64,000 nucleotides of DNA from Branchiostoma floridae (taxonomy: Eukaryota > Chordata > Leptocardii > Amphioxiformes > Branchiostomatidae), in contig NC_049997.1 of NCBI RefSeq assembly GCF_000003815.2, forward strand, positions 8,796,431-8,860,430. The letters run 5' to 3'. The notes under the pieces were generated by a model. The model saw only the letters and a program-made list of their open reading frames with translations. It made no database searches and had not been told where the DNA came from. Positions within the stretch are counted from its first letter, which is position 1. The number at the start of each line of letters is the position of its first letter. The translations under genes and the position numbers were made by a program. Positions 36,501-46,179 of the stretch are shown here, piece by piece.

Positions 36501-39500
36501 GAAAATGTTCAGTTCAGTTCAGTTGGTTTTAAAATTTTTCATCATTAATCTGTAATCAATTCTGTACCGGTTCCATGAAAATGTAATATTTTCATTTTTT
36601 AGTTTTATTTCCTTTTTTTTAGAAAATAGGACTTTTTTAGCCTCCCGTTTAAATACTGGTTATAGGTAATATTGAGATATGCAGAAAATACTGGGGTTTT
36701 ACCGTTCTTGTACGTGCATGCTTTAACCCTATCCAGACTGGGCTTTTGGGGCATTCCCTGGACTATCTCATTTTGATTTTTAATTATAAATGTTCAACTT
36801 AGATGTGTTACACATTAAAGATATATGAAAAGAAGTTTAGTTTAGCAAGAAAATCTTAAAATCCCATTGTTTAAACCAAAATTAGTGATTTTTTGTAAAA
36901 TTTGCCTTTCAGAAACCCGTTACCATGGCAACACGAAAAATTATAAACTTACTCTATTTTTTTTTCAAATTGCTGCCAACAATATTCTAGAAAAAGTCAC
37001 CAAGTTTAGTTGTTCTAGCACAAGCCGTTCGGGAGCTATAGGACGTCAAAGTTGCCGCGGGCACTTTACCCCCCCCCCCCTCCCACCCCCGGCTGGATAG
37101 GGTTAACAAATTGAATCTAAATACAGACAAAAGTGCCAAGGCCCAATTTGTGATGTTGGAAGATATCATTTAATGACTTACAATCCGTAACAAGCTTAAT
37201 TATATTTTGTGGCGATCCATGAAATTGAATAATAAATCCATGAAATTGAATAATAAATCAATCTTTACTGCTGGATATATTAGGTAAGTAATATTAGGTA
37301 CAATATTTATTGAAACGTTTCAGACAGCATCCATCGTCTTTCATCAATTCAATGAATATACAGAGATTCTACTTTATGTAAACATGTTGGTTTTGCTTTG
37401 TCTCTTCTTCTTCTTCTCCAATCAAATAAGGTCAATGACCTGGGCCAGACAAATGACCTGGACCAGACAGCTATCACCATGGTTACCAGTAAAGATGCAG
37501 ACACCCAGTGGTGTTCGGTTACATCAAGTAGCAAATGGCTTAGCACAGAGCTAGAGGGGTTCAGGTCACTTGGAGTAAGAATAAACATAACAGTATTTAG
37601 AGTAAGACTACAACATGTAAAGGCAAACATTATATATTTTCTTGCAAATGTCACCTTTCTTGTTATATTTATTTCTTAAATATTTCATTTATGGATGTAC
37701 AGATGCCTGGTGGTGAGAAGGCAGTTTAACGGTAAGAAGACGAGGCGGAGTGTTGCTGTGGTGTTGGCGGTGGTGTGGACAGTCTCAGCCCTTGTAGCTC
37801 TCCCCTCGGCCCTCTACGCCAAGGTACGGAATCTTCCCTTTGCTATCAACTCCTGGTCACGGATTAAGAACGTTATAGAAAAGAAAAATAACACGTGTAA
37901 TGTATAATAAATTGTTAGTTGAACTACTGGTAATATCTAAGAATTTAAAAGTACCATTCTACTTTGTGAATAACAATAATAAGCCAATCTAGCTATGCAT
38001 GCTCTAAAGTGTTCATTGTGTTGATGACAGGAATACGTTGTCTCGTTCTTGCATAAAATTGTTTCTTTCCTACACAAAGAGGGAATGCGTCCCATTTCCA
38101 AAAAATTTTCCATAAAAGTGCATAGTATATAAACGGTAAAAAGTTCTTTGCTGGTGTCCTTGTTTTAGATGAAGGTTAGACATCCAGGTAATAACATACG
38201 CCAAATAGCAATTACTCAAGCATCGGATATAACATTCGTTGCCTGGCCTTTTCCAAAATCATAATCCCGTTGCTTGAGTAATTGCTATTTGGCGTGATGT
38301 TTATATCATCATTTGACATTTACCTAGAATAATACGAATACGAATTTTTTTTTCATATATGAAGTCATTGCATTGTAATATACATTTGTAAATAGCAACC
38401 CAGTCCCCTATAGATTTTACTATTACGAATAGCTCACACGATGTTTATTCTGATCGGGAAGTAATCAGAAGTTGACTTTTGCCTAGACGTACATCGAAGG
38501 TTACAGATATTGACTATTATATTCTATTCCTACAATAGATCCACCCTCAGCAGAACGGAAACAACATGTTCTGTGGGCAGGCGTGGCCTGTGAGCCAGAT
38601 GTTTGCCTACAAGGCGTACTTCATGTTCCTGATGATGATGATTATTCTATTCTATCTCTACTTTAGATCCACCCTCAGCAGAACGGAAACAACATGTTCT
38701 GTGGGCAGGCGTGGCCGGTGAGCCAGATGTTCGCGTACAAGGCGTACTTCATGTTTCTGATGGTGATTACTCTATTCTATCTCTACTCTCGATCCACCCC
38801 CAGCAGAACGGAAACAACATGTTCTGTGGGCAGGCGTGGCCGGTGAGCCAGATGTTCGCGTACAAGGCGTACTTCATGTTCTTGATGATGATTATTCTAT
38901 TCTATCTCTACTCTAGATCCACCCTCAGCAGAACGGAAACAACATGTTCTGTGGGCAGGCGTGGCCTGTGAGCCAGATGTTCGCGTACAAGGCGTACTTC
39001 ATGTTCCTGATGATGATTATTCTATTCTATCTCTACTCTAGATCCACCCCCAGCAGAACGGAAACAACATGTTCTGTGGGCAGGCGTGGCCAGTAAGCCA
39101 GGTTTTTGCCTACAAGGCGTACTTCATGTTCCTGATAATGATTATTCTATTCTATCTCTACTCTAGATCCACCCTCAGCAGAACGGAAACAACATGTTCT
39201 GTGGGCAGGCGTGGCCGGTGAGCCAGATGTTCTCGTACAAGGCGTACTTCATGTTTCTGATGATGATTATTCTATTCTATCTCTACTCTAGATCCACCCT
39301 CAGCAGAACGGAAACAACATGTTCTGTGGGCAGGCGTGGCCGGTGAGCCAGATGTTCTCGTACAAGGCGTACTTCATGTTTCTGATGATGATTATTCTAT
39401 TCTATCTCTACTCTAGATCCACCCCCAGCAGAACGGAAACAACATGTTCTGTGGGCAGGCGTGGCCAGTAAGCCAGGTTTTTGCCTACAAGGCGTACTTC

Positions 39501-40211
39501 ATGTTTCTGATGATGATTATTCTATTCTATCTCTACTCTAGATCCACCCTCAGCAGAACGGAAACAACATGTTCTGTGGGCAGGCGTGGCCTGTGAGCCA
39601 GATGTTCTCGTACAAGGCGTACTTCATGTTCCTGATAATGATTATTCTATCATATCTCTACTCTAGAGCCACCCTCAGCAGAACGGAAACAACATGTTCT
39701 GTGGGCAGGCGTGGCCGGTGAGCCAGATGTTCGCGTACAAGGCGTACTTCACGTTCCTGATGATGATTATTCTATTCTATCTCTACTCTAGATCCACCCT
39801 CAGCAGAACGGAAACAACATGTTCTGTGGTCAGGCGTGGCCAGTGAGCCAGATGTTCGCGTACAAGGCGTACTTCACGTTCCTGATGATGATTATTCTAT
39901 TCTATCTCTACTCTAGATCCACCCTCAGCAGAACGGAAACAACATGTTCTGTGGTCAGGCGTGGCCAGTGAGCCAGATGTTCGCGTACAAGGCGTACTTC
40001 ACGTTCCTGATGATGATTATTCTATTCTATCTCTACTCTAGATCCACCCTCAGCAGAACGGAAACAACATGTTCTGTGGTCAGGCGTGGCCGGTGAGCCA
40101 GATGTTCGCGTACAAGGCGTACTTCATGTTCCTGATGGTGGCGGAGTACGCTGTACCGTCACTCTGCATGGCCTTGTGTCTGCTCTTCGTCTGGTGCAAG
40201 GTGCATACAAA

Positions 40212-40243
<32 letters not shown>

Positions 40244-41526
40244 GTTTTTGAGGCTACCAACTTCAATTTGAAGACTTTTGTAGCCTATATAGGAAAGTCG
40301 TGTAAAGTGCCTTTCCCAAGGGCACAAGATCGGTGACCTTCTGGACCTGAGTCAAACGTGCTGCCGATTGCACCACGCGGTCCTACGATATCTGCACAAT
40401 GGTCTATACAGCTACTTGTTTACATTCAATATCAACAATTGATAATTTAATTTGCTGCTGAGAAGTTAAGTTATCTTTGTTTTCGTGTTTTTTTGCAAGA
40501 ATCTACATATCAATCATCTATCTAAAAGTGGAAATTTTTGCCTAGAATAACCGCCTAACGACGTGTACTAGGACTAATCAAACTTGGTGAATTTTCATAA
40601 GATTTTGTTGTCCTTGAGTCCTTGATAGACATATTTTATAACGTTCACTGATTTTGGTTTGAACAACAAGGTTTTAGGGGTTTGTTGCTCAACTACACTT
40701 GTTTTCCTATACATAATAATGTAGAACTTCAAATTAAAAATATATACATAATTATCTTACATACCTATTTGTTATCTTTTGTTTACTTTAATAGAGGCAT
40801 TAACTTTTGTTTCTAAAGACTAAACTAGCTGCCAAGAATTTTATGTGTTTTGAGGTTCTTTTGAACTACTTTTATTTGTCTTTTCCTTTACCATATGTTC
40901 TTGAATAGTATTAAAAACATTGTATGTATTTCTATGCAAATTCTACATTTCTACTTTTTTTTTCTCCATTACTACAGGTTTGGGGCCGTCGGTTCCCCGG
41001 GACCGAGAACGCGTCCATTCGCCGTGCGAGAGAAAAGTCCCGTAAGAAAACCATCCACCTCCTGGTTCTGGTCATCATGTTCGTGGTGTGCTGGACGCCT
41101 TACTACACCTACAGTCTCGTGCGAGACTTCTTCGACGTGCTGCAGACGTACCACCTCAACACAGACCTCTTCTACATCGCAGAGGTCTTCGCGAAGAGCA
41201 ATAGCATGATCAACACCGTGGCCTACATAGTTTTCAACGAGAACATCATGATGTACGTGCGGAGTTTGGTCTCTTTCCTCCGTACACGAGCGGGGAAACG
41301 GCGCACGATCAGTCGATATGGGTCACAGCCGACCCGGAGAACCAGCCTGCGGAGACGCCCCATGATTGTGCAGGTTGAAATGGCGGTGTTGCCGACTGAA
41401 CATGAGGGCAGCCCGGGGAAACTTTGTTTGTCGCCCGTCCGCACCACTGCTTGTAGCGTTACCTCTACCCCGGTGGCGGTGCATCGAAATAATGAGCCTG
41501 CAGTTGCCCACCATACTCAGCTCTGA
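33010..41526 (+). CDS. PROKR-like: Prokineticin-receptor-like GPCR, four coding exons
   Basis: Exons 33010-33590, 37703-37823, 40042-40200 and 40978-41526 join in frame to a 469-residue rhodopsin-class receptor. It would sit in the plasma membrane and bind a prokineticin-type peptide; this role comes from the family. Visible features: two N-glycosylation sites (N29, N42), TM1 with GIGN (93-121), TM2 with NLCFAD (129-151), LDYYVIRNQAW in loop 1, C169 before TM3, TM4 (209-231), C246 within FCGQAWPVSQ in loop 2, TM6 with CWTP (313-335), and TM7 SNSMINTVAYIVF with NT in place of the usual NP. The loop 1, loop 2, TM6-7 (LVRDFF) and TM7 wording matches prokineticin receptors closely. The N-terminus is longer than in vertebrate receptors. 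An in-frame ATG at 32839 would add 57 residues without signal-peptide features, so 33010 is preferred. DRY is DRC. Confidence 0.85.
33547..33930 (+). repeat. Triplicated exon-1 end plus splice donor
   Basis: The last ~45 bp of exon 1 with its donor and ~85 bp of intron are repeated twice downstream. TCATCTCTATCGACAG/GTCAGTT appears with donors at 33591, 33725 and (as CGGCAG) 33851, giving spacings of 134 and 126 bp. The downstream copies lose the open frame, so only the first can act as the normal exon end. Confidence 0.9.
34100..34146. repeat. (ATTC)n microsatellite
   Basis: About nine repeats of a tetranucleotide in intron 1. The complementary (AATG)n tract occurs near the inverted copy of the adjacent dispersed repeat at 51.9-52.0 kb. 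Confidence 0.9.
34230..34608 (+). repeat. Dispersed repeat R in intron 1, inverse of 51455-51770
   Basis: GGATTTCCACCCGGTGATTT, AATAAGGACTTTATTGG, TTACCTTTATGTACACTTCA, AACAGACGCTTCCATATCAA and CAAAGGTGAAGG occur here. They appear as their reverse complements in the same relative order in Dispanin gene A intron 1. It is non-coding. Confidence 0.8.
34609..34776. mobile_element. Foldback MITE (TAG...CTA), 9-bp duplication
   Basis: The ends are TAGGGTACCATCCGGATAGT and the inverse GGATGGTACCCAGGCTA. The flanks are the identical 9-mer GTCTGAGAC (34600-34608 and 34777-34785), a clean target duplication. It inserted in the end of repeat R. Related copies are at 45690-45853 and 48825-48902, with a piece at 57297. 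Confidence 0.9.
34845..35005. repeat. MITE F1 right half
   Basis: TATTGTAATACGTAAAA, GAAGACGACAAAATACACAA, AAATTCGTTCTTTATTTCG, GAGTATCTTTCGAGCCCCGC and AATGCCACAAGCGTGCC match the interior and right end of family F1 (compare 44113-44346). The left TIR is missing. Confidence 0.65.
36727..37102. mobile_element. piggyBac-like MITE with TTAA duplication
   Basis: The 376-bp element starts CCCTATCCAGACTGGG and ends CCGGCTGGATAGGG. It is flanked by TTAA on both sides (36723-36726 and 37103-37106), the hallmark of piggyBac-type insertion. Its interior is related to the larger element at 26206-27177. It lies in receptor intron 1 and has no coding capacity. Confidence 0.85.
37299..37660 (-). repeat. 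Probable retroelement 3' end in intron 1
   Basis: On the minus strand the block reads as a ~100-codon frame ending DKAKPTCLHKVESLYIH, followed by a tail with TGATGAAAGACGATGGATGC and GAAACGTTTCA. The latter wording is common at the 3' ends of dispersed retroelements in invertebrate chordates; I cannot name the family with confidence. It lies 40 bp before exon 2. Confidence 0.35.
37703..37823 (+). CDS. PROKR-like: PROKR-like exon 2 (loop 2 to TM4)
   Basis: This 121-nt exon completes codon 194 and encodes residues CLVVRRQFNGKKTRR to TM4 and YAK. The acceptor is TGTACAG and the donor is GCCAAG/GTACGG. It turns the usual DRY into DRC. No upstream AG would restore a tyrosine, so the change is in the sequence rather than in my splice choice. 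Confidence 0.8.
38509..40041 (+). repeat. 125-bp array of splice acceptor plus exon-3 start
   Basis: Twelve copies precede the functional exon 3, making 13 in all. They start at 38539, 38667, 38792, 38917, 39042, 39167, 39292, 39417, 39542, 39667, 39792, 39917 and 40042, with period 125 after a first step of 128. Each holds ~25-29 bp of intron end (TATCTCTACTCTAG) and ~96 bp of exon (IHPQQNGNNMFCGQAWP and onward), then passes back to intron-like sequence. Eleven of the twelve upstream copies keep the AG acceptor; the copy at 38792 has CG. Because 125 is not a multiple of three, read-through shifts frame and meets stops, so only the last copy makes a complete exon. Confidence 0.95.
40042..40200 (+). 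CDS. PROKR-like: PROKR-like exon 3 (loop 2 cysteine and TM5)
   Basis: This 159-nt, 53-codon, phase-0 exon encodes IHPQQNGNNMFCGQAWPVSQ through TM5 to LLFVWCK. It is the only array copy that continues into MVAEYAVPS. The donor TGCAAG/GTGCAT is weak, and a (CTTT)n tract follows it directly. Confidence 0.85.
40211..40243. repeat. (CTTT)n microsatellite after exon 3
   Basis: About eight CTTT repeats lie 10 bp inside intron 3. Confidence 0.95.
40255..40388 (-). repeat. tRNA-derived SINE, family A, short copy
   Basis: GTAAAGTGCCTTTCCCAAGG and GGCACAAGATCGGT are followed by a degraded tRNA-like block ending CACCACGCGGTCCTA, as in the family A copy at 10110-10510. Confidence 0.65.
40978..41526 (+). 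CDS. PROKR-like: PROKR-like exon 4 (loop 3, TM6, TM7, tail)
   Basis: The acceptor is a pyrimidine tract ending ACTACAG. The exon encodes the basic third loop (RRAREKSRKKT), TM6 with CWTP, LVRDFF, TM7 and a ~90-residue basic, Ser/Thr/Arg-rich tail, with a TGA stop at 41524-41526. The tail is longer than in vertebrate prokineticin receptors and offers many possible kinase sites. The coding GC content is clearly above that of the flanks. Confidence 0.9.
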   Translation, partial: VWGRRFPGTENASIRRAREKSRKKTIHLLVLVIMFVVCWTPYYTYSLVRDFFDVLQTYHLNTDLFYIAEVFAKSNSMINTVAYIVFNENIMMYVRSLVSFLRTRAGKRRTISRYGSQPTRRTSLRRRPMIVQVEMAVLPTEHEGSPGKLCLSPVRTTACSVTSTPVAVHRNNEPAVAHHTQL

Positions 41527-41710
41527 GATCTGATCCGACCTGATCTCAGATTGATTTTTACTAAAAAAAATTGTACACAAACTACGGTTTTTGCCAGTAT
41601 TACCTAGGATCAAGCTTCTGTTTTTGCTTTGATTAACCATCTTTCTCTAACCAGCCCACCAGCAAAATCGCAATTTGCTTTGATTAACCAATTAGTGATT
41701 TGTGAACAAA

Positions 41711-41716
41711 AATAAA
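41711..41716 (+). terminator. Candidate polyadenylation signal for the receptor
   Basis: AATAAA lies 185 bp after the stop codon, within AT-rich DNA. Position and motif fit, but no transcript end is visible. Confidence 0.4.
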
Positions 41717-42976
41717 ACGCCATCGGCATTACCACAAAAAATCAAAGTATTCTCACTTTGAAGTAATTCATATGATTTATTAATCTTTGAAACAGAAACT
41801 AGCTCTTCTGTTCAAAGAAACCGGGATGTATTTGATACGATGAAAACGATAATAATCTAAAATGGTCGTAATGAGGGCACAAATCGCAATGTTTTGTTTT
41901 TTCTCCGCTATAGTTTTCTGGAATAAAAGGCATCTCTCTGTGGTGTAATTTACCTAATTTGGAGAACTTAGAAGCGGGAAATCCTGGTGTCACCTCCCAG
42001 AGGATGAAGTGAACTAGAAACGTCTGTATGGATATAAAAAAAATGCAATCTGATCGTAATAATGTCAAAAAAACAAATCGAATATCCTTATATTTGTTAT
42101 TATACAAATTGTTAAAATGAAACAGCATGATTAGTATCTTAAAAACTAAGCCCATGTTGTTCTCAAGAAAACCGGATCTTCTTTTTTACTCAACGATGCA
42201 AAATAAGAGTAATGCCTAGGTTGATAAACGAGTAATTTGTGTATTAACCAGCTTTTAATGCAAAATAAAAACTATCTTTGTTAATCTACTGAATAGAAAT
42301 TACATTCCCTTAAAATGAAAGTACATGAGAAATCAAGAAAGGTCTTGCCAAAAAAGAGCAATGTCGAGTCACTTAACCACTTTAACTTCACGTACTGTCA
42401 GTGGTGAATTGACTTATTTTCACTTATTTCATACTTTCACGTATGAAAAAGAAATGCCTCATGAACCGCAATGAGCAATATGCATGAATGGTGACACGTT
42501 ACTTAGTGTCGTAGACGATTTACGACAAAGCTAAAGCGTGACCAACGTTTCAAAACAAATACCTAACAACATTTTCCGTGCCGATTTGTATAATGTACAC
42601 TGACTTCCCCATTATCTAACAACGTTTGTTGTGTTCGGTCGAGCAAACATCCTTCGCGACAACGTTGCTCGTTAAAAGCTACTGAGATGACAAAACAATT
42701 GATGAAATAAAAAAAAAGACGTCCATTGGGAACCTTCTCTGTCTGATTCTATGTAACATCCTCTTCCTTTGTAAAGATAATATTGCTTTGCAAAAAATGC
42801 CTTAAAGCATTGCTAACGTCAACTAAACGTAAGATTACTCGCTTGTTTGGTAGACCTTTGAACTTGTTTATGTAAGAGAAGCTATATCATCCCGCAGGCC
42901 TCTTGTCGCGATTAACTTATGCCTTGCAATCTGAAGAATACTTTCATGTAGAACACTCACCTTCTTTATGTAAAAG

Positions 42977-43431
42977 ATGAAAGAAAGCTTGTGGCTAGCG
43001 GCAAATTCGCGTAAAACACTTACAAACACTTCCCTAGACTTGCTGCTACTGAAATTGAGACCTATTTTACGTAACTACGAAGTTTTAATAAGGAGCCAAC
43101 AGCTACGCAGCGAACAAGTCATCCAGCTTGTTAGGTCCAATTTAAAAGCAATCAGCGATACGCTTGACAACGTCGTCGGCAGACGTAAATCAAAGGTTTC
43201 AGCTAAGGCCAAAAGGTGATCACTAAAGGGCAAATCTCTCTGTTGGTGCCCCTTGACACCACAACAACTGCTTCATACAGAGGTAGCGATTACAAAAGAT
43301 TACGCAGTTGCACGGAGGTGAATTTCGAAGGCCATTTGATATCATGGTTATTTCAAAAGAACGGAATTGAATTCCCAAAGACCTTTAGGTTTAAGTGCTG
43401 CAAATATACGATAAGGAATCCGAATGACTAA
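42977..43431 (+). other. Two adjoining unrecognised frames
   Basis: A lysine/arginine-rich 80-codon frame (42977-43219, ending GRRKSKVSAKAKR) overlaps a second 71-codon frame (43216-43431) in another phase. Together they could be a frameshifted mobile-element protein or chance. Neither shows a domain I know, and no splice context supports them. Confidence 0.25.
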
Positions 43432-44112
43432 CAACTTGATGCTCTATTCTCACGTATATGGCTCTTTATGAGAAATCGATTTTGAGAATTCATATCTTGT
43501 GCAGCCGATGCGATTTTCTTAAAATGCGTTGGTGCCATAGAGATGCCCGTCTCTAGTTGGTTAGATATGACCATGGGTTTGGTACGTGGTTGGACTGGTT
43601 TAAGGTGAAATAAGAAAGCAAAGAGCGTATGCCTCCGTAAATATGTAGTGTTTTTTTTTTAAATTTCAAAAGGTTATAGCCTTAGCATTGCCATGCGCAA
43701 TAACAGTCGGTGCTTAGTAGGTCTCATGAGGTCACAAATTGAGGCAACTGAACTTCTAGAGATTCTGTTGTAACTTCAAAATAGATCTAGAAATCATATG
43801 TGAGCTGAACCGTAATTAGTACTTTGATAAACATCAATTCTTCAGCAATGATCATAGATACTAATTGGGTGCTGTGGGACAGGCACTACACATCAAACAC
43901 AATTCTTAATTGTATTTTGATCAAACTTTCATTGGTGCATGACTTCAGACGTAATTTTTTTAACCCATTTACCTCGATCATTGATTTTCATCACCTTTAC
44001 CCCCATGCCCAGGTCAGGTACAGATCTTTACACTTACGTTAAATGAGGAAAGTCGTGTTGAGCCGTTTTCCATGTATTAACCCAATATCTAGATCTTGAC
44101 TCCGCTAGCATG

Positions 44113-44346
44113 CACTCTTACGGGACTTGGGGCACGCTTGCGGCATTACGAGGTTCGTTCACTACGTCGCTCTTTTGTTATTTTTTTTTATAATTGAGGT
44201 ATTGCATAATACGTAAAAGTCTGACTTAGAAGACGACAAAATACGCAGAAAAATAAGAAAATTCGTTCTTTATCTCTGAAATTCGTTGAGTATCTTTCGA
44301 ACCCCGCAATACCGCAAGCGTGCCCCAACTTCGGTGAGAGTGCACC
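44113..44346. repeat. MITE family F1, diverged full-length copy
   Basis: TGCACTCTTACGGGACTTGG and GCACGCTTGCGGCATT on the left face GCAATACCGCAAGCGTGCC and GGTGAGAGTGCACC on the right. The core with ATACGTAAAAGTCTGACTTA and GAAGACGACAAAATACGCAG is shared with all F1 members. Confidence 0.75.
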
Positions 44347-44549
44347 TTACGTATACGCCAGGCTATGAAATCTTTTCGCTTATAATTGAACCGTTTCAAA
44401 GATTTACCTACGGAGAACTTGAATACATTCATGAATTCCAATGCTTTCTTCCTGAATTTATTTGGGTATGCAAAGCAAACATTTCCGACAAGACAGTCAC
44501 ACTCCCAAAAGGTTGTAAGATGCATTGGAAGGATTATTTCTTATGATTA

Positions 44550-45100
44550 AAGCAGAGCCTCCCCAGTGTTGATTTATTTGACTTCAGCTAAAATATTCAA
44601 TAATGCCTCAACCTCTTTTTCAATTTATCTAAAGCCAGCTTTATGCATATGTATACAACATCAATAAGATTAAACATTTCCTTGGCTACCTCATGCTACG
44701 ATCGTTTGATAAAACATATGACATATATTCATTAAACTTATAAGTGGTTATTTATAATTAAAGCAATGATAGTCACTGACGATATGAACACAAATATTAA
44801 TTTTAACATGTGTATATAATATACATATATTGTATCAAGATGTACATAATTCATTACGTAGAAGTGAATGCCCGAGAAAATGTTGGAATGTATGAAATTT
44901 AAGAAAAGTTTGTGAATATTTTTGATAGTTTATGACTGGTTGATACTAGAATCCATTTGCAGATAGCATATGGATGAAGTATGTATCATACATATGCGAG
45001 GGCAGGTCCCATTGCGAGGTGTAGTCAGAATTAATGTGGAATAACGTACTTCAGCTCAAGCTGTGAAAAATCAGTACAGATGTAACTTATGTAAGGTATA
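44550..45100. other. Gene-free AT-rich stretch
   Basis: No exon, RNA gene or repeat end seen. Confidence 0.5.
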
Positions 45101-45294
45101 ATTTAGTTCGCTAGTAGGGAGTTAGACTCCCCCACTCCCTGTGGAGTTATCAATCACATACTCCGCGCGCTTCCTGTTTACTCTTCAACGTATCTATCAA
45201 AGTTACTGGATAAGAATAACTTTTTCCTTCACCAAAACGTGGAAAAGTGAGAGGTAAAGTACAGGGGTGTAAAGTGCTTATTTTGTCTGACGCA

Positions 45295-45532
45295 AAGGTG
45301 GTATCTCACTACAATTGGGCCACCGGTGCGGCACTGCGGGGTTCGTTTACCGCGGCACTGTTGTGTTATTTTCGCCGATCAGCTATTGCGTAGCACGTAA
45401 AAATATGACTTAGAAGACCACAAAATACGCAAAACGCAAGAAATTTTGTTTTTTATCTCTGAAATTCGTTGAGTATCTTCCTAATCCCGCAGTGCCGCAA
45501 GCGTGACGCAAGTCCATTGAGATACCACCTTA
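45295..45532. repeat. MITE F1 (GGTGGTATCTC subtype)
   Basis: The left end AAGGTGGTATCTCACTACAA faces the right end TTGAGATACCACCTT. CGCGGCACTG and CGCAGTGCCGCAAGCGTGAC lie just inside. Confidence 0.8.
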
Positions 45533-45689
45533 AGGTGTAATTTGGTTCACTAGTAGGAGTTAGACACACCCCCCCCCCTCCCTGTGGAGTTATCAATCAC
45601 ATACTCCAAACTTCCTGTTTACTCTTCAACGTATCCATCGAAGTCGATGGATGAGAATAACTTTTTCAACGTGGCAAGGTGTGTCGTAA

Positions 45690-45853
45690 TAGCCTGGGTA
45701 CCATCCGGAAAGTAGTTCGCTCCGGCGTTAATTCTACACCATATACAGTCGCTTCTCGCTCTGACATTTATCATACACAATATGCAGTCACTACTCTTAT
45801 GTTCTGTAGCTGGTAATAGAAGCGAAGATAGGAGCAAACTACCACCCGGGCTA
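45690..45853. mobile_element. Foldback MITE (TAG...CTA), copy
   Basis: It starts TAGCCTGGGTACCATCCGGA and ends with a shortened inverse, CCCGGGCTA. The flanks GTGTCGTAA and GCGTGGTAA are a 7-of-9 match, as expected for an aged 9-bp duplication. Confidence 0.75.
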
Positions 45854-45937
45854 GCGTGGTAAAGTGCGGGGGTGTAAAACTATCATTATGTCTTACGTAA
45901 CAGGATATGAGTCATAACTTGCCAAGCAACATACAAG

Positions 45938-46175
45938 AAAGGTGGTATCTCGCTGTACTTGGGGCACCGGTGCGACACAGCGGGGTTCGTTCACTGCGGC
46001 ATTGTTGTGTTATTTTCGCGGATGTTTTATTTATATATTAGATATTGCGTAATACGTATGACTTAGAAGATAAGGAAATACACAAAAACGTAAGAAAATT
46101 CGTTCTTTATCTCTGAACATCTTTCGACCCGCGCAGTGACGTAAGTGTGACGCAAGTACAGTGACATACCGCATA
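45938..46175. repeat. MITE F1, duplicated copy
   Basis: AAGGTGGTATCTCGCTGTAC to GTGACATACCGC has the same structure as 45295-45532. The two sit at corresponding places in the tandem duplication. Confidence 0.75.
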
Positions 46176-46179
46176 CAGT

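Larger units (their letters stand above)
45105..46175 (+). repeat. Tandem duplication carrying MITE F1
   Basis: GTGGAGTTATCAATCACATA, CTTCCTGTTTACTCTTCAAC and GAGAATAACTTTTTC occur at 45105-45235 and again at 45540-45670. Both are followed by GGGGTGTAAA and an F1 element (45295-45532 and 45938-46175). The second copy additionally carries the foldback element at 45690-45853. Confidence 0.8.

Noticed and set aside
38711-38971. Frames inside the 125-bp array as separate short genes
   Set aside because: They are read-throughs of exon 3 copies into intron-like sequence and change frame every unit.
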